From contig NZ_CP106798.1 of NCBI RefSeq assembly GCF_025642155.1, positions 1,054,001-1,118,000 on the forward strand: a stretch of 64,000 bases of DNA, given 5' to 3'. The stretch's first letter is position 1. Each line of letters begins with the position of its first letter. Under the pieces are notes generated by a model, which did no database searches, was not told where the DNA came from, and worked only from the letters and a program-made list of their open reading frames with translations. The DNA is from Streptomyces sp. HUAS 15-9 (lineage in GTDB: Bacteria; Actinomycetota; Actinomycetes; Streptomycetales; Streptomycetaceae). This document shows, one piece after another, positions 17,669 to 26,998 of the stretch. The position numbers were made by a program, and so were the translations under genes.

Positions 17669-19078
17669 ATGGCCTCCGCAGCATCCGCTCCCCCGACAGC
17701 CGCCAATCTGAAGCGCATCGTGGCCGCGAGCCTCATCGGCACCACCATCGAGTGGTACGACTTCTTCCTCTACGGCTCTGCCGCCGCGCTGGTGTTCAAC
17801 AAGTTGTTCTTCCCTGGCTCGGACCCGCTCGTCGGCACGCTGCTGTCGTTCCTGACCTACGCGGTCGGATTCGCGGCGCGGCCGCTGGGCGCGCTGGTCT
17901 TCGGGCACTACGGCGACCGGCTGGGGCGCAAGAAGCTGCTGGTGCTGAGTCTGTTGCTGATGGGCGGCGCGACCTTCGCGATCGGGCTGCTGCCCACGCA
18001 CGCCACCCTCGGCGCCGCCGCCCCCGTCCTGCTCACCGCGCTGCGCCTCGTCCAGGGCTTCGCGCTCGGCGGTGAGTGGGGCGGGGCCGTGCTGCTGGTG
18101 TCCGAGCACGGGGACGCGCGGCGGCGCGGGTTCTGGGCCTCGTGGCCCCAGACCGGGGCACCGGCGGGGCAACTCCTCGCGACCGGAGTGCTGTCGCTGC
18201 TCACCGCCGAGCTGTCGGACGAAGCCTTCGGCAGCTGGGGCTGGCGGATCCCGTTCCTGCTCTCCGGTGTGCTGGTCGTCATCGGCTTGTGGATTCGGCT
18301 CTCTGTCGATGAATCCCCTGTGTTCCGTGAGGCCTTGGAGCGGGCAGAGGCCCGCAGGGCCGAGCGCGCGGAGGGTGCCGAGAAGCTGCCGTTCGTGTCC
18401 GTCCTGCGGCACCACTGGCGTGATGTGCTCGTGGCGATGGGCGCCCGCATGGCGGAGAACATCAGCTACTACGTCATCACCGCGTTCATCCTCGTCTACG
18501 CCACCACGTCGGCCGGCGTCTCCAAGCAGACGGCGCTGAACGCCGTACTCATCGGCTCGGCCGTGCACTTCGCGGTCATTCCGGCATGGGGCGCGCTGTC
18601 CGACCGGGTCGGGCGCCGCCCCGTCTATCTGCTGGGCGCGGCCGGGGTGGGCCTGTGGATGTTCCCCTTCTTCTCCCTGGTCGACACGGCCACGTTCGGG
18701 AACCTCGTCCTCGCCGTGACCGTGGGTCTCGTGCTGCACGGTGCGATGTACGCGCCGCAGGCCGCCTTCTTCTCCGAGATGTTCGCGACCCGGATGCGGT
18801 ACTCCGGCGCGTCCATCGGCGCCCAGTTCGCGTCCGTGGCGGCGGGTGCCCCCGCGCCGCTCATCGCCACCGCCCTGCTCTCCGACTACGGCAGTTCGAC
18901 GCCGATCGCCCTGTATGTGATCGCGGCGGCCGTGCTGACGCTGATCGCGGTGGGGGTGGCGAAGGAGACCCGGCACCGGGACCTCGCCGACGTCGCGGCC
19001 GGGCGCGGAGCCGGGGCCGGGGCCATGGGCGGTTCCGAGACCGCCGGCGCGTCCGCGTCGGGTGCGTCCACCGTGTGA
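17669..19078 (+). CDS. MFS transporter, metabolite:H+ symporter (ProP/MhbT-like) family
   Basis: 469 aa from ATG 17669, preceded by GAGGAAG at 8 bp; a GTG 63 bp upstream is less likely. Hallmarks of the MHS family: SLIGTTIEWYDFFLYGSAAA in the first helix, GHYGDRLGRKK between helices 2 and 3, LRLVQGFALGGEWGGAVLL, and WGALSDRVGRRPVYL in the second half. Such proteins import organic acids. The neighbouring PucR-type regulator and 3-hydroxybutyrate dehydrogenase suggest uptake of 3-hydroxybutyrate or a similar acid. Confidence 0.85.
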   Translation: MASAASAPPTAANLKRIVAASLIGTTIEWYDFFLYGSAAALVFNKLFFPGSDPLVGTLLSFLTYAVGFAARPLGALVFGHYGDRLGRKKLLVLSLLLMGGATFAIGLLPTHATLGAAAPVLLTALRLVQGFALGGEWGGAVLLVSEHGDARRRGFWASWPQTGAPAGQLLATGVLSLLTAELSDEAFGSWGWRIPFLLSGVLVVIGLWIRLSVDESPVFREALERAEARRAERAEGAEKLPFVSVLRHHWRDVLVAMGARMAENISYYVITAFILVYATTSAGVSKQTALNAVLIGSAVHFAVIPAWGALSDRVGRRPVYLLGAAGVGLWMFPFFSLVDTATFGNLVLAVTVGLVLHGAMYAPQAAFFSEMFATRMRYSGASIGAQFASVAAGAPAPLIATALLSDYGSSTPIALYVIAAAVLTLIAVGVAKETRHRDLADVAAGRGAGAGAMGGSETAGASASGASTV

Positions 19079-19095
19079 TCGGGCACTCTCGCACC

Positions 19096-19125
19096 GGCCC
19101 CCGTAAGGTCGTCCGTACGGGGGTC
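19096..19125. terminator. Bidirectional terminator between convergent genes
   Basis: CCCCCGTA (19098-19105) pairs with TACGGGGG (19116-19123) in the 45-bp gap between the MFS gene and the convergent PucR-type gene. Confidence 0.65.
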
Positions 19126-21109
19126 AGTGCCGTGCCGGTGCCGCCAACCGGCGCAGGCGCAGGGCGAGTTGGATCTCCAGGGCGCGGGCGGGGCCCTGCC
19201 AGTCGTCGCCGAGCAGGCGGGAGACGCGCTCCAGCCGCTGCGCGACCGTGTTGACGTGGACGTGGAGTTCGTCCTTGGTGCGGGCCGGGCTCATACCGCA
19301 CGCGAAGTAGGCGTCGAGGGTGCGCAGCAGGTCCGTACCGCGCCGTTCGTCGTACGCCACCACCGGGCCGATGGTGCGGTCGACGAAGCCGGTGACGTCC
19401 CGCTCGCCCGCGAGAAGCAGTCCGAGGAAGCCGAAGTCCTCGGCGGCGGCGCCGTCTCCGGAGCGGCCCAGAAGACGCAGGGTCTCGAGACAGCGGCGGC
19501 CCTCGGCATGGGCGGTGGCCAAGGCGTCGGGGTGTGCGAGGAGGTCGGCGACGGGGGCGGAGGCGCCCACGGTGACGGGTTCGTGGACGGCGGTGCCGAG
19601 ATGGCGCGCGGTGCGGCGGGCCACGTCGGTCGCGGTGTCACCTGGGCCGAGGGGCAGCAGCAGGACGGTGCCGCCGTCGCGGGCCGCGGCCAGGCCGTGC
19701 CGGGTGGCGGCGAGGTGGGCGGCCGCGGCCCACAGCCGGCGGCGGGCGGCGGCCTCCTGCTCGGCGTCGGCCGCCGGGCCGTCGAGGCGGGCGGTCAGGA
19801 CAACATGGGTGGTGTCGAGGTCGGCGTGCAGCCGGGCCGCACGGGCGCGCAGCAGGCGGGGGTCGCGGTCGCGGGCGTCGAGGAGGTCGTCGAGGAGTTC
19901 GCCGCGAACGCGCTGCTCGGCCTCGGCGGCGGAGCGACGGGCGAGCAGGAGCAGCGAGGTGACCATCGCGGCACGTTCGAGGGTGAGCTGGTCGACGGGG
20001 TCGAGGCCCGGGTGGCCGCGCAGCACGAGGGCGCCGAGGAGTTCACCGCCCGCGGCCACCGCGGCGGTCCAGTCGTCCCCGTGCCGCACCGCGTGCCCCT
20101 CGGCCCGGGACGCCTCCAGCGCCCGCGGAGGTGTGGCGTCCGCCTCGGCGAACTCGACGGTTCCGGGGAGGACCTGGGACACCGCGGCGGCGACGTCGTG
20201 GACCCCGCCGCCGCGCAGCACGAGTTCGGCGAGCCGGTCGTGGACGTCCGAGGCGCGTTCGATGACGGCGCTGCGGTCCCGGATGATCTCGTTGGCGCGC
20301 TCCAGCCCGGCGAGCGCCGAGCGGGTCTCGGTGAGCAGGTTCGCGGTGTCGATGGCGGCCGCGGCGAGGGCGGCGAACGAGCCGAGCAGGGCGATCTGCT
20401 CCCGCTCGAAGACCCGGGCGCGCCGGTCCGCGGCGAACAGCACGCCGATGACATGGGGTCCGAGCATCAGCGGTACGCCGAGGATGGCGACCAGGCCCTC
20501 GTCCCGCACACCCGCGTCGATGGCGAGGGTGTGCTGGAAGCGGGCGTCCTTGAAGTAGTCGTCGGTGACGTACGGCCGGGCCGTCTGGGCGACGAGTCCG
20601 CCGAGCCCCTCCCCCATGCCCAGGCGCAGCTGCTGGAATCGGGCCGCGACCGAGCCCTCGGTCACCCGCATATAGGTGTCGCCCCGGTCGGGGTCGTTGA
20701 GGCTGAGGTAGGCGACGTCCGTGCCGAGCAGGGAGCGGGCGCGCTGCACGATCGCCTGCAGCACCGCGTCCAGGTCCCTGAGGCCCGCCAGGTCGTGCGC
20801 TGTCTCGAAGAGGGCGGACAGCTCCGCCTCGCGGCGGCGGCGTCCCTCCAGGTCCGAGCGGACCCGCAGGGCGAGGAGTCCGGCCCGCTCCAGCGCGGCG
20901 ATCCGGTCGGCCGGGCGGCCCTCGGCGCGGGCGAGCAGCACCGGCTGCTCGTACGCCTCCGCGGGCGCGCCGCGTGCGAGCAGTTCGAGGAACGGTGTCT
21001 CGGCGCCGGGGTCGGGTGTGACGGCGGCGCGGGCCGGCGCCCCGGCACCGGTGGCGGGGCGTCCGGCGGGGTGCAGGTGGTCGCGGGACATGGTCACAGG
21101 ATTCCCCAT
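19124..21109 (-). CDS. GAF-PucR/CdaR-type transcriptional regulator
   Basis: 661 aa. A GAF domain occupies roughly residues 90-260 (ALFETAHDLAGLRDLDAVLQ, LGMGEGLGGLVAQTARPYVT, GVLFAADRRARVF). A long helical middle follows. The C-terminus has the PucR-type HTH_30 (LLRTLDAYFACGMSPARTKD, then ELHVHVNTVAQRLERVSRLL). Such proteins act as ligand-dependent activators of catabolic genes. It is flanked by the convergent MFS gene and the codirectional dehydrogenase at 21168, and probably controls both. A start at the seventh codon (21091) is also possible. Confidence 0.86.
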   Translation of the reverse strand: MGNPVTMSRDHLHPAGRPATGAGAPARAAVTPDPGAETPFLELLARGAPAEAYEQPVLLARAEGRPADRIAALERAGLLALRVRSDLEGRRRREAELSALFETAHDLAGLRDLDAVLQAIVQRARSLLGTDVAYLSLNDPDRGDTYMRVTEGSVAARFQQLRLGMGEGLGGLVAQTARPYVTDDYFKDARFQHTLAIDAGVRDEGLVAILGVPLMLGPHVIGVLFAADRRARVFEREQIALLGSFAALAAAAIDTANLLTETRSALAGLERANEIIRDRSAVIERASDVHDRLAELVLRGGGVHDVAAAVSQVLPGTVEFAEADATPPRALEASRAEGHAVRHGDDWTAAVAAGGELLGALVLRGHPGLDPVDQLTLERAAMVTSLLLLARRSAAEAEQRVRGELLDDLLDARDRDPRLLRARAARLHADLDTTHVVLTARLDGPAADAEQEAAARRRLWAAAAHLAATRHGLAAARDGGTVLLLPLGPGDTATDVARRTARHLGTAVHEPVTVGASAPVADLLAHPDALATAHAEGRRCLETLRLLGRSGDGAAAEDFGFLGLLLAGERDVTGFVDRTIGPVVAYDERRGTDLLRTLDAYFACGMSPARTKDELHVHVNTVAQRLERVSRLLGDDWQGPARALEIQLALRLRRLAAPARH

Positions 21110-21167
21110 CGTCCGTCGGTCCGTCGGGGCCTGTGGAAAACCTCCGGTCGGGTGGGCGGCGGGTGGC

Positions 21168-21968
21168 TCAGTGCGCCGTCCAGCCGCCGTCGAGGACCAG
21201 CGATGTGCCGGTGACGAAGGACGCCCGAGGGCCGCACAGGTATGCCACGGCCTCGGCGACCTCCTCGGGTTCGATGAGCCGCTTGACGGCGCTGTCCTGC
21301 AGGAGCACCTCGGTCAGCACGCGTTCCTCAGGAATGCCGTGCGCACGGGCCTGGTCCGTGAGCTGCTTCTCGACCAGTGGGGTGCGCACATACGCGGGGT
21401 TCACACAGTTCGAGGTGACTCCATGGGGCGCGCCTTCGAGGGCGGCCGTCTTGGACAGGCCCTCAAGACCGTGTTTGGCGGCCACATAGGCGGACTTGAA
21501 GGCGGAGGCGCGCAGACCATGGACGGAGGACACATTGACGATGCGGCCCCAGCCCTGTCCGTACATGTGCGGCAGGGCACCGCGGACGAGCCGGAACGGC
21601 GCCTCCAGCATCACGGTCAGCACGGTGTGGAAGACATCGGGCGGGAACTCCTCGATGGGGCGCACCAGTTGAAGTCCGGCGTTGTTGACCAGGACGTCGG
21701 TGTCGGCGGCGGCGAGTTCGGCGGCGTCCAGGTCGGTGAGGTCCAGGACGTGCGGTTCGACGCCGCCCGCCAGGCCGCGGGCCGCCTCGGCCAGCTCTTC
21801 CAGGCCCGCTGCGTCCCGGTCCATGGCTCTCACCTTGGCCCCGGCGGCCGCGAGGCGCAGCGCGCAGGCGCGGCCGATGCCGCCGGCGGCGCCGGTGACG
21901 AGGGCGGTACGGCCGCCGAGGTCGAGCGTGGGGGCGTCATGGCCGGGCAGGGCGCTGGGCGAGGTCAT
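21168..21968 (-). CDS. 3-hydroxybutyrate dehydrogenase (SDR family)
   Basis: 266 aa short-chain dehydrogenase. NAD-binding GAAGGIG near residue 26, NNAG, catalytic Ser in VNVSSVHGLRAS and the YVAAK motif. The block SAYVAAKHGLEGLSKTAALE followed by NCVNPAYVRTPLVEKQ is characteristic of D-3-hydroxybutyrate dehydrogenases. It oxidises 3-hydroxybutyrate to acetoacetate with NAD+, feeding storage polymer or exogenous hydroxybutyrate into acetyl-CoA. Adjacent regulator and transporter genes fit that role. Confidence 0.87.
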   Translation of the reverse strand: MTSPSALPGHDAPTLDLGGRTALVTGAAGGIGRACALRLAAAGAKVRAMDRDAAGLEELAEAARGLAGGVEPHVLDLTDLDAAELAAADTDVLVNNAGLQLVRPIEEFPPDVFHTVLTVMLEAPFRLVRGALPHMYGQGWGRIVNVSSVHGLRASAFKSAYVAAKHGLEGLSKTAALEGAPHGVTSNCVNPAYVRTPLVEKQLTDQARAHGIPEERVLTEVLLQDSAVKRLIEPEEVAEAVAYLCGPRASFVTGTSLVLDGGWTAH

Positions 21969-22022
21969 GTGCCGACCCTAGGCAGCCCTCCCACCCGGCC
22001 ACATATGGTGAGCCCCCATACT

Positions 22023-22502
22023 TCACTCGAAGCTCATAGGCTCGAACCACGTGGGTTCATCGGACATGGCCTGCTTGATCCGAATGAGATGGCGTTCGTC
22101 CATCTCCGGCAGCGCGTCCACCTCGAACCAGCCGACCTGCAGGGACTCGTCGTCGTTGACCCGCGCCTCGCCGCCGACGGCCCGGCACCGGAACGTGATG
22201 TCCATGAACTGGCAGATGTCGCCGTTGCCGAAGGTGACCGGCCCTCCCGATTTCACCATCACGATCCGCTCGGCCACGCACCGCACGGCGGTCTCCTCGT
22301 ACACCTCGCGCACGGCGCAGGCGGCGGGCTGCTCACCGGGATCCGGGATGCCGGAGAGCACCGCCCACTTGTGGTTGTCCGCACGCTGCCCCAGCAGGAC
22401 TCTGCCCTGGTCGTCGAAGACCACGGCGCTGACTCCGGGGAGCCACAGCAACTGGTGTCCGGCGGAGGCGCGGAGCGTACGGATGAAGTCAGGAGTAGCC
22501 AT
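22023..22502 (-). CDS. NUDIX hydrolase
   Basis: 159 aa from ATG 22502 (MATPDFIRTLR); the frame is open further upstream to 22544. The Nudix box is complete: GIPDPGEQPAACAVREVYEE followed by TAV, fitting GX5EX7REUXEEXGU. It hydrolyses a nucleoside diphosphate linked to another moiety; substrate unknown. Monocistronic, with opposite-strand-free gaps on both sides. Confidence 0.88.
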   Translation of the reverse strand: MATPDFIRTLRASAGHQLLWLPGVSAVVFDDQGRVLLGQRADNHKWAVLSGIPDPGEQPAACAVREVYEETAVRCVAERIVMVKSGGPVTFGNGDICQFMDITFRCRAVGGEARVNDDESLQVGWFEVDALPEMDERHLIRIKQAMSDEPTWFEPMSFE

Positions 22503-22577
22503 GGAACCGACCCTAACCGGCCGGTTCCTTTCCTTCAGCGCCACGCCTCGGGCGCCTGGCGGTGTGTGGGCGTGCGG

Positions 22578-24200
22578 TCACACCTCGTCGGCGCGCCGAC
22601 CGCGCACACCGGCGCCGATCGCCCAGCCGAGCCCGCCCGCGGCGACCAGCAGCAGGGCGATCTCGGGCAGGATGCCCAGCTCGGTGGCGGGCGTCTTCGA
22701 GGAGCGCAGCGGCACCTTCTGGACCAGGTAGTCGGGCACGAACATGCCGGTCTTCTCGGTGATCGTCCCGTCCGGCATGATGACGGCGCTGACACCGCTG
22801 GTCACCGGCACGGTCACGGTACGGCTGTGCTCGACGGCACGGACGCGGGACATGGCGAGCTGCTGGTAGGTCATCTCGCTGCGGTCGAAGGTCGCGTTGT
22901 TGCTCGGCACGGAGATCATCTGAGCGCCGTCGGTGACCTCGGACCGCACGGCCCAGTCGAAGGCGGCCTCGTAGCAGGTGACCAGGCCGACCTTGGCGCC
23001 GTCGAAGTCGAACACGCCCGGCTTCGTGCCCCGGCTGAAGTCCTGGCGGACCATGCCGGTCCAGTTCTTGTTGATCGCCCCGACCAGCGACCGCAGCGGG
23101 AGGTACTCGCCGAAGGGCTGGATCTGCCGCTTGTCGTACGTCTGCGTGGGCCCCTTGACCGGGTCCCACAGGATCTGCTCGTTGAGCAGCTTCCCGTCCT
23201 TCTCGACGACACCGCCCACCGAGATGGGCGCGCCGACGGCCTCGGCCGCGTCGTCGAGGATCTGGGCCGCGTCGGCGTTGGTGAAGGGGTCGATGTCGGA
23301 GGAGTTCTCCGGCCACAGGACGAAGTCGGGCTTGGCGACCTTGCCCGCCTTGATGTCCGCGGCGAGCTTGCGGGTCTCACGCGCGTGGTAGTCGAGCACC
23401 GCGCGCCGCTGGGCGCTGAACTCCAGACCGGCGCGCGGCACATTGCCCTGGATGACCGCGACGGTCGCGGTGCCGTTCTCCGCCTTGTCGCTGACCAGCC
23501 CCCGGGCGGCCACCGCTCCCGCCACCGGGACGGCCACGCTCAGCAGGGCCGTGGCCGCGGCCGCCTTGCGCAGGGTCCGGGTGCGGCGCCCCTCGGCGGC
23601 CAGCCGCCCGGCCTCGTACAGACCGAAGCCGCACAGGACGACCGCGAAGCCGAGCACCGGCGTCCCGCCCACCGCGGCGAGCGGCAGGAAGAGGCCGTCC
23701 GCCTGACCGAACGCGATCTTGCCCCAGGGGAAGCCGCGGAAGGGCACGCGCGCACGTAGCGCCTCGCCCGCGATCCATACGGCCGCCGCCCACAGCGGCC
23801 AGGCGGGCAGCTTGGACACCGCGGCGACGCCCACACCGACGAGGGCGACGAAGACCGCCTCGATGGCCACCAGCGCCAGCCACGGCCCGGGGCCGACCTC
23901 CACGCCCGTCCACACCAGCAGCGGCAGCAGGAAGCCGAGGCCGAAGAGGTAGCCGAGACCGAGGGCCGCCTTCCAGCTGCGGTCGCGCAGCACCCAGGCG
24001 AAGCCGGCGAAGGCGGGCACGGCGAGCCACCACACGGTGCGGGGCGGGAAGCTGACGTACAGGAGCACGCCGCAGAGCGCGGCGGCTGCGGCCGGGGCCA
24101 GACGCCGGAGCAGCCGAAGGCCGCGCGCGGTGGGCGCGGGCTGCGGCTGGAGCTGGTCCGGCTGGTCCGACTGGTCCACGGAAGTTGCGGTGACGGTCAC
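22578..24200 (-). CDS. lnt: Apolipoprotein N-acyltransferase
   Basis: 540 aa from GTG 24200 (VTVTATSVDQS). About six N-terminal membrane helices, then the extracytoplasmic nitrilase-like domain, then a C-terminal helix (LGILPEIALLLVAAGGLGWA). The catalytic triad is visible: Glu in LWPENSSDIDPF, Lys in TYDKRQIQPFGEYLPL, Cys in VTCYEAAFDWAV. Lnt transfers an acyl chain to the N-terminal Cys of lipoproteins in the cytoplasmic membrane. Streptomycetes usually carry more than one lnt. A 231-bp gap separates it from the divergent ligase-like gene. Confidence 0.92.
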   Translation of the reverse strand: MTVTATSVDQSDQPDQLQPQPAPTARGLRLLRRLAPAAAAALCGVLLYVSFPPRTVWWLAVPAFAGFAWVLRDRSWKAALGLGYLFGLGFLLPLLVWTGVEVGPGPWLALVAIEAVFVALVGVGVAAVSKLPAWPLWAAAVWIAGEALRARVPFRGFPWGKIAFGQADGLFLPLAAVGGTPVLGFAVVLCGFGLYEAGRLAAEGRRTRTLRKAAAATALLSVAVPVAGAVAARGLVSDKAENGTATVAVIQGNVPRAGLEFSAQRRAVLDYHARETRKLAADIKAGKVAKPDFVLWPENSSDIDPFTNADAAQILDDAAEAVGAPISVGGVVEKDGKLLNEQILWDPVKGPTQTYDKRQIQPFGEYLPLRSLVGAINKNWTGMVRQDFSRGTKPGVFDFDGAKVGLVTCYEAAFDWAVRSEVTDGAQMISVPSNNATFDRSEMTYQQLAMSRVRAVEHSRTVTVPVTSGVSAVIMPDGTITEKTGMFVPDYLVQKVPLRSSKTPATELGILPEIALLLVAAGGLGWAIGAGVRGRRADEV

Positions 24201-24431
24201 TCGGGGAGTGTACGGCGGGTGACCTTGCCACGGACAGGACGGTCCGGACGGCGGGGAGCACAGCTGCCGCTGTCCGGAAGCCACATCCTTGCTGCGTTGC
24301 TCATCCACAAAACGGTGATCAGCCGTTACGGTGTGCCGGAGCCTGTGTCGTGCGGTCGTCCCGGCCGCGCGGACGGGTCAGCCACACGTCGGGGGACGGG
24401 TACGAGGGGCGACTGGGTGGGTTCCACGGGG

Positions 24432-25463
24432 ATGGCGTCCGCGGCGGGGGCGGACGCGGAGAGCGACAGACGAAACGTTTCTGACGCCACGGGTGTCGTG
24501 GTGCTCGGGGCCTGCGCCGCATGGGCGCTGATCACCGCGGCGGCGCACGGCGGACGGCCCGAGGGCGTCCTGCTCGCGATGCTGGCCGTGGCCGCCGGCT
24601 ATGCCTCGGGCCGGATCTCCGGAGCCCTGCTGCCGGTCGCCGCGCCCTGCGCCGGGGCGCTGGCCGGGCTCGGGCTGGCGGTGGCCATGCCCCACCTCGC
24701 GCCCGGCCCCCAGTTCACCACCCCGCTCGGGCCCACCGGCGCCACCGCGGCGCTGCTGACCCTGGCCACCGGTGCCGCCTGCTGTGCCGCGTGGGCCACG
24801 CCCGTGCCGGCGCTACGGCTCGCCCTGCGCCTGCTGGCCCTCGGGATCACGCTGACCGCGGCGGCCCTGGGCTCGGCCGTCGGATGTGCCCTGGCCGCCG
24901 CCGTCCTGCTGTGCTCGCTCGCCGCGGGCCGGATGAGCCGGCGCGGCACGGGACTTGTCAGCCTGGCCCTGGCGGTTGCCCTGGTGGGCGGAGTGACCTG
25001 GGCACTCGCCGAGAACACCCTGCCGGAGGGGCTCACCGCCACCCTGGAGGGCCGGCTCACCCAGCACCGCGTCGGGCTGTGGCAGGACGCGCTGCGGCTG
25101 GCCCGCCGAAACGCCGCCCTGGGCATCGGCCCCGGCCGCTTCGGCGAACTGAGCACCACCGCACATCAGGCGCTGCTGCCCGACGGCAAGCCGCACTCCG
25201 CACCGCTGCAACAGGCGTCCGAACAGGGGCTCGTCGGTGTGCTGCTCCTTGCGGCGGCGTTCTGCTGGGTGCTGTACGCGCTGTGGCGCAGCCCCCGCAG
25301 CACGCCGGTCGCGCTCAGCGCGGGCGCCGCTCTCACGGCCCTGGCCACGATCGCCGCGGTCGGCAACGCGCTGAGTTTCACCACGGTGTCGGTGGGCGCG
25401 GGACTCCTGGCCGGCCTGGCCACGGCCCGACCGTTCGTCGCGCAAGAACCCGCGGAACAGTGA
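24432..25463 (+). CDS. O-antigen ligase/Wzy-like integral membrane protein
   Basis: 343 aa from ATG 24432 (MASAAGADAES); an in-frame upstream extension exists without better signals. Roughly ten hydrophobic segments and, about two thirds along, the Wzy_C signature: LTQHRVGLWQDALRLARRNA, then LGIGPGRFGELSTTAH, and HSAPLQQASEQGLVGVLLL. Family members join glycan repeat units or attach them to carriers outside the membrane. No glycan cluster surrounds it, so its substrate is unknown. Confidence 0.75.
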   Translation: MASAAGADAESDRRNVSDATGVVVLGACAAWALITAAAHGGRPEGVLLAMLAVAAGYASGRISGALLPVAAPCAGALAGLGLAVAMPHLAPGPQFTTPLGPTGATAALLTLATGAACCAAWATPVPALRLALRLLALGITLTAAALGSAVGCALAAAVLLCSLAAGRMSRRGTGLVSLALAVALVGGVTWALAENTLPEGLTATLEGRLTQHRVGLWQDALRLARRNAALGIGPGRFGELSTTAHQALLPDGKPHSAPLQQASEQGLVGVLLLAAAFCWVLYALWRSPRSTPVALSAGAALTALATIAAVGNALSFTTVSVGAGLLAGLATARPFVAQEPAEQ

Positions 25464-25531
25464 CTCGGGCCGGCCGGTCGCGCGGGCCGCACCGAGGAGT
25501 GCCGATGTGACCCCGCACGACTCCCGCGACG

Positions 25532-26077
25532 TCAGCGAGCGGTCCCGGGGGCGATCGACCGCAGCCGGTCCCGGATGGCGGTCACCGCGGACTCCGCGTT
25601 GTCCACGGTGATCGTGAACGTATGGCCGTCCCACAGGCGCAGGACCACGCCCTCGCCCCGGCGTACGACGACCGCCGTGCCCTTCTCGGGACGCCAGCGG
25701 TAGCCCCAGCCGCCCCAGTGCCGCGGAGTCACCATCGGGGCGAACTCGGCTCCGGCGACCTGGTCGAGCGGGATACGTCGGCGGGGCACACCCATATGGC
25801 CGCAGCGGACCTCGACGCACTCCCGGTCGAGCTTCAGGTCGACATGCACGAACGCGAGGGTGCCGAAGAGGACCAGCAGTCCGGCCGCGATGCAGCCCAC
25901 GACGGACATGACCAGCGGGGCGACGCCCGAGGTCCAGGCGGAGTCCACCGCCAGTTCGATGCCGAGCGCCATGCAGGCCGCGCCGGCGAGAGCCGGCAGC
26001 CACTGGGCCCGGTTCGTCGCGCGTCCGGTCCACACCTCGGGCTGCAAGGCGTCCGCGTCGTGGGGGTGGTCCCTCAT
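25532..26077 (-). CDS. PH-domain (bPH-like) membrane protein
   Basis: 181 aa. Two hydrophobic helices near residues 28-75 (WLPALAGAACMALGIELAV, APLVMSVVGCIAAGLLVLFG) precede a soluble beta-rich part with the bacterial PH-like pattern VPRRRIPLDQVAGAEFAPM, WGYRWRPEKGTAVVVRRGE and LRLWDGHTFTITVDNAESAV. Small proteins of this kind are common in actinomycetes; function unknown. Confidence 0.72.
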   Translation of the reverse strand: MRDHPHDADALQPEVWTGRATNRAQWLPALAGAACMALGIELAVDSAWTSGVAPLVMSVVGCIAAGLLVLFGTLAFVHVDLKLDRECVEVRCGHMGVPRRRIPLDQVAGAEFAPMVTPRHWGGWGYRWRPEKGTAVVVRRGEGVVLRLWDGHTFTITVDNAESAVTAIRDRLRSIAPGTAR

Positions 26078-26155
26078 GACTATGAGGTTACTCAGGTTTC
26101 GCTGCGCGGGTACCGCGTCGCGGAGGGTGACTGCCGCGGACGAGGGCGCCCGGGG

Positions 26156-26941
26156 TCAGCGGACGGGGGTCACGGCGGGCAGGAGCCTGCCCTCGGCGTA
26201 GTTCAGCGCGGGCACGGGCAGCTCGCCCTCGCGTCCGCTCAGCAGCACCGTCAGGGTGCCGTCGGCCGGGGCCCCGGGGTCGGGCTCCTGGCCGATCCGG
26301 CGCAGCGCCTGTGCGGCCACCGCCCCGGCCGAGCCGTGCAGGACCAGCGGCGGCGCGTCCGGCCGCTGCACCGCGGCGCGGATACGTTCCGCCACCAGTT
26401 CGTAGTGGGTGCAGCCCAGCACGACGGTCGTCACGTCGTCCGGAGTCAGTGCGGCGGCCACGGCGACGGCGGCGTCGATGGCCGCCTCGTCGGCGTGCTC
26501 CACGGCCTCGGCCAGGCCCCAGCAGGGCACCTCGGTGACCGGGACGCCGTCGGCGAACTCCTCGATGAGACCGCGCTGGTACGGGCTGCCCGTGGTGGCG
26601 GGCGTCGCCCAGATCGCGAGGGGGCCGCCGCCGGCCGCGGCGGGCTTGATCGCCGGGACCGTGCCGATCACCGGGACGGCGGGCTCCAGCCGGGCGCGCA
26701 GCGTGGGCAGGGCGTGCACGGTCGCGGTGTTGCAGCCGACGATGAGCGCGTCCGGCCGGTGGGCCGCGGCGGCCTCGGCGACGGCCAGGGCACGGCCGGT
26801 GAGGTCCTCCGGGGTACGCGGTCCCCAGGGCATCCCGTCGGGGTCCAGGGAGAGAACGAGATCGGCGTCGGGGCGCAGGCGCCGTACCGCGGCGGTGGCC
26901 GCCAGCAGGCCGATTCCGGAGTCCATGAGCGCGATCTTCAC
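26156..26941 (-). CDS. Glutamate racemase-like (Asp/Glu racemase superfamily) protein
   Basis: 261 aa from GTG 26941 (VKIALMDSGIGLLAAT). Both catalytic cysteines of cofactor-independent racemases are present: IVGCNTATVHALP and VLGCTHYELVAERI, with the MDSGIG N-terminal loop. It is shorter and more divergent than essential MurI, and lies in a non-wall context, so it is probably an accessory glutamate/aspartate racemase. Divergent from the HpnB-type gene with a 57-bp gap. Confidence 0.8.
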   Translation of the reverse strand: MKIALMDSGIGLLAATAAVRRLRPDADLVLSLDPDGMPWGPRTPEDLTGRALAVAEAAAAHRPDALIVGCNTATVHALPTLRARLEPAVPVIGTVPAIKPAAAGGGPLAIWATPATTGSPYQRGLIEEFADGVPVTEVPCWGLAEAVEHADEAAIDAAVAVAAALTPDDVTTVVLGCTHYELVAERIRAAVQRPDAPPLVLHGSAGAVAAQALRRIGQEPDPGAPADGTLTVLLSGREGELPVPALNYAEGRLLPAVTPVR

Positions 26942-26998
26942 CCGGCCACGATAGACGATGGGCCCCTGTGGACCGGCCGGGTGGTGCAGACTGCGCGG

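Noticed and set aside
19127..21214. Open plus-strand frame of 695 codons opposite the GAF-PucR regulator
   Set aside because: Mirror frame of a confident gene, with no start signals or recognisable motifs and a biased Gly/Val/Glu composition.
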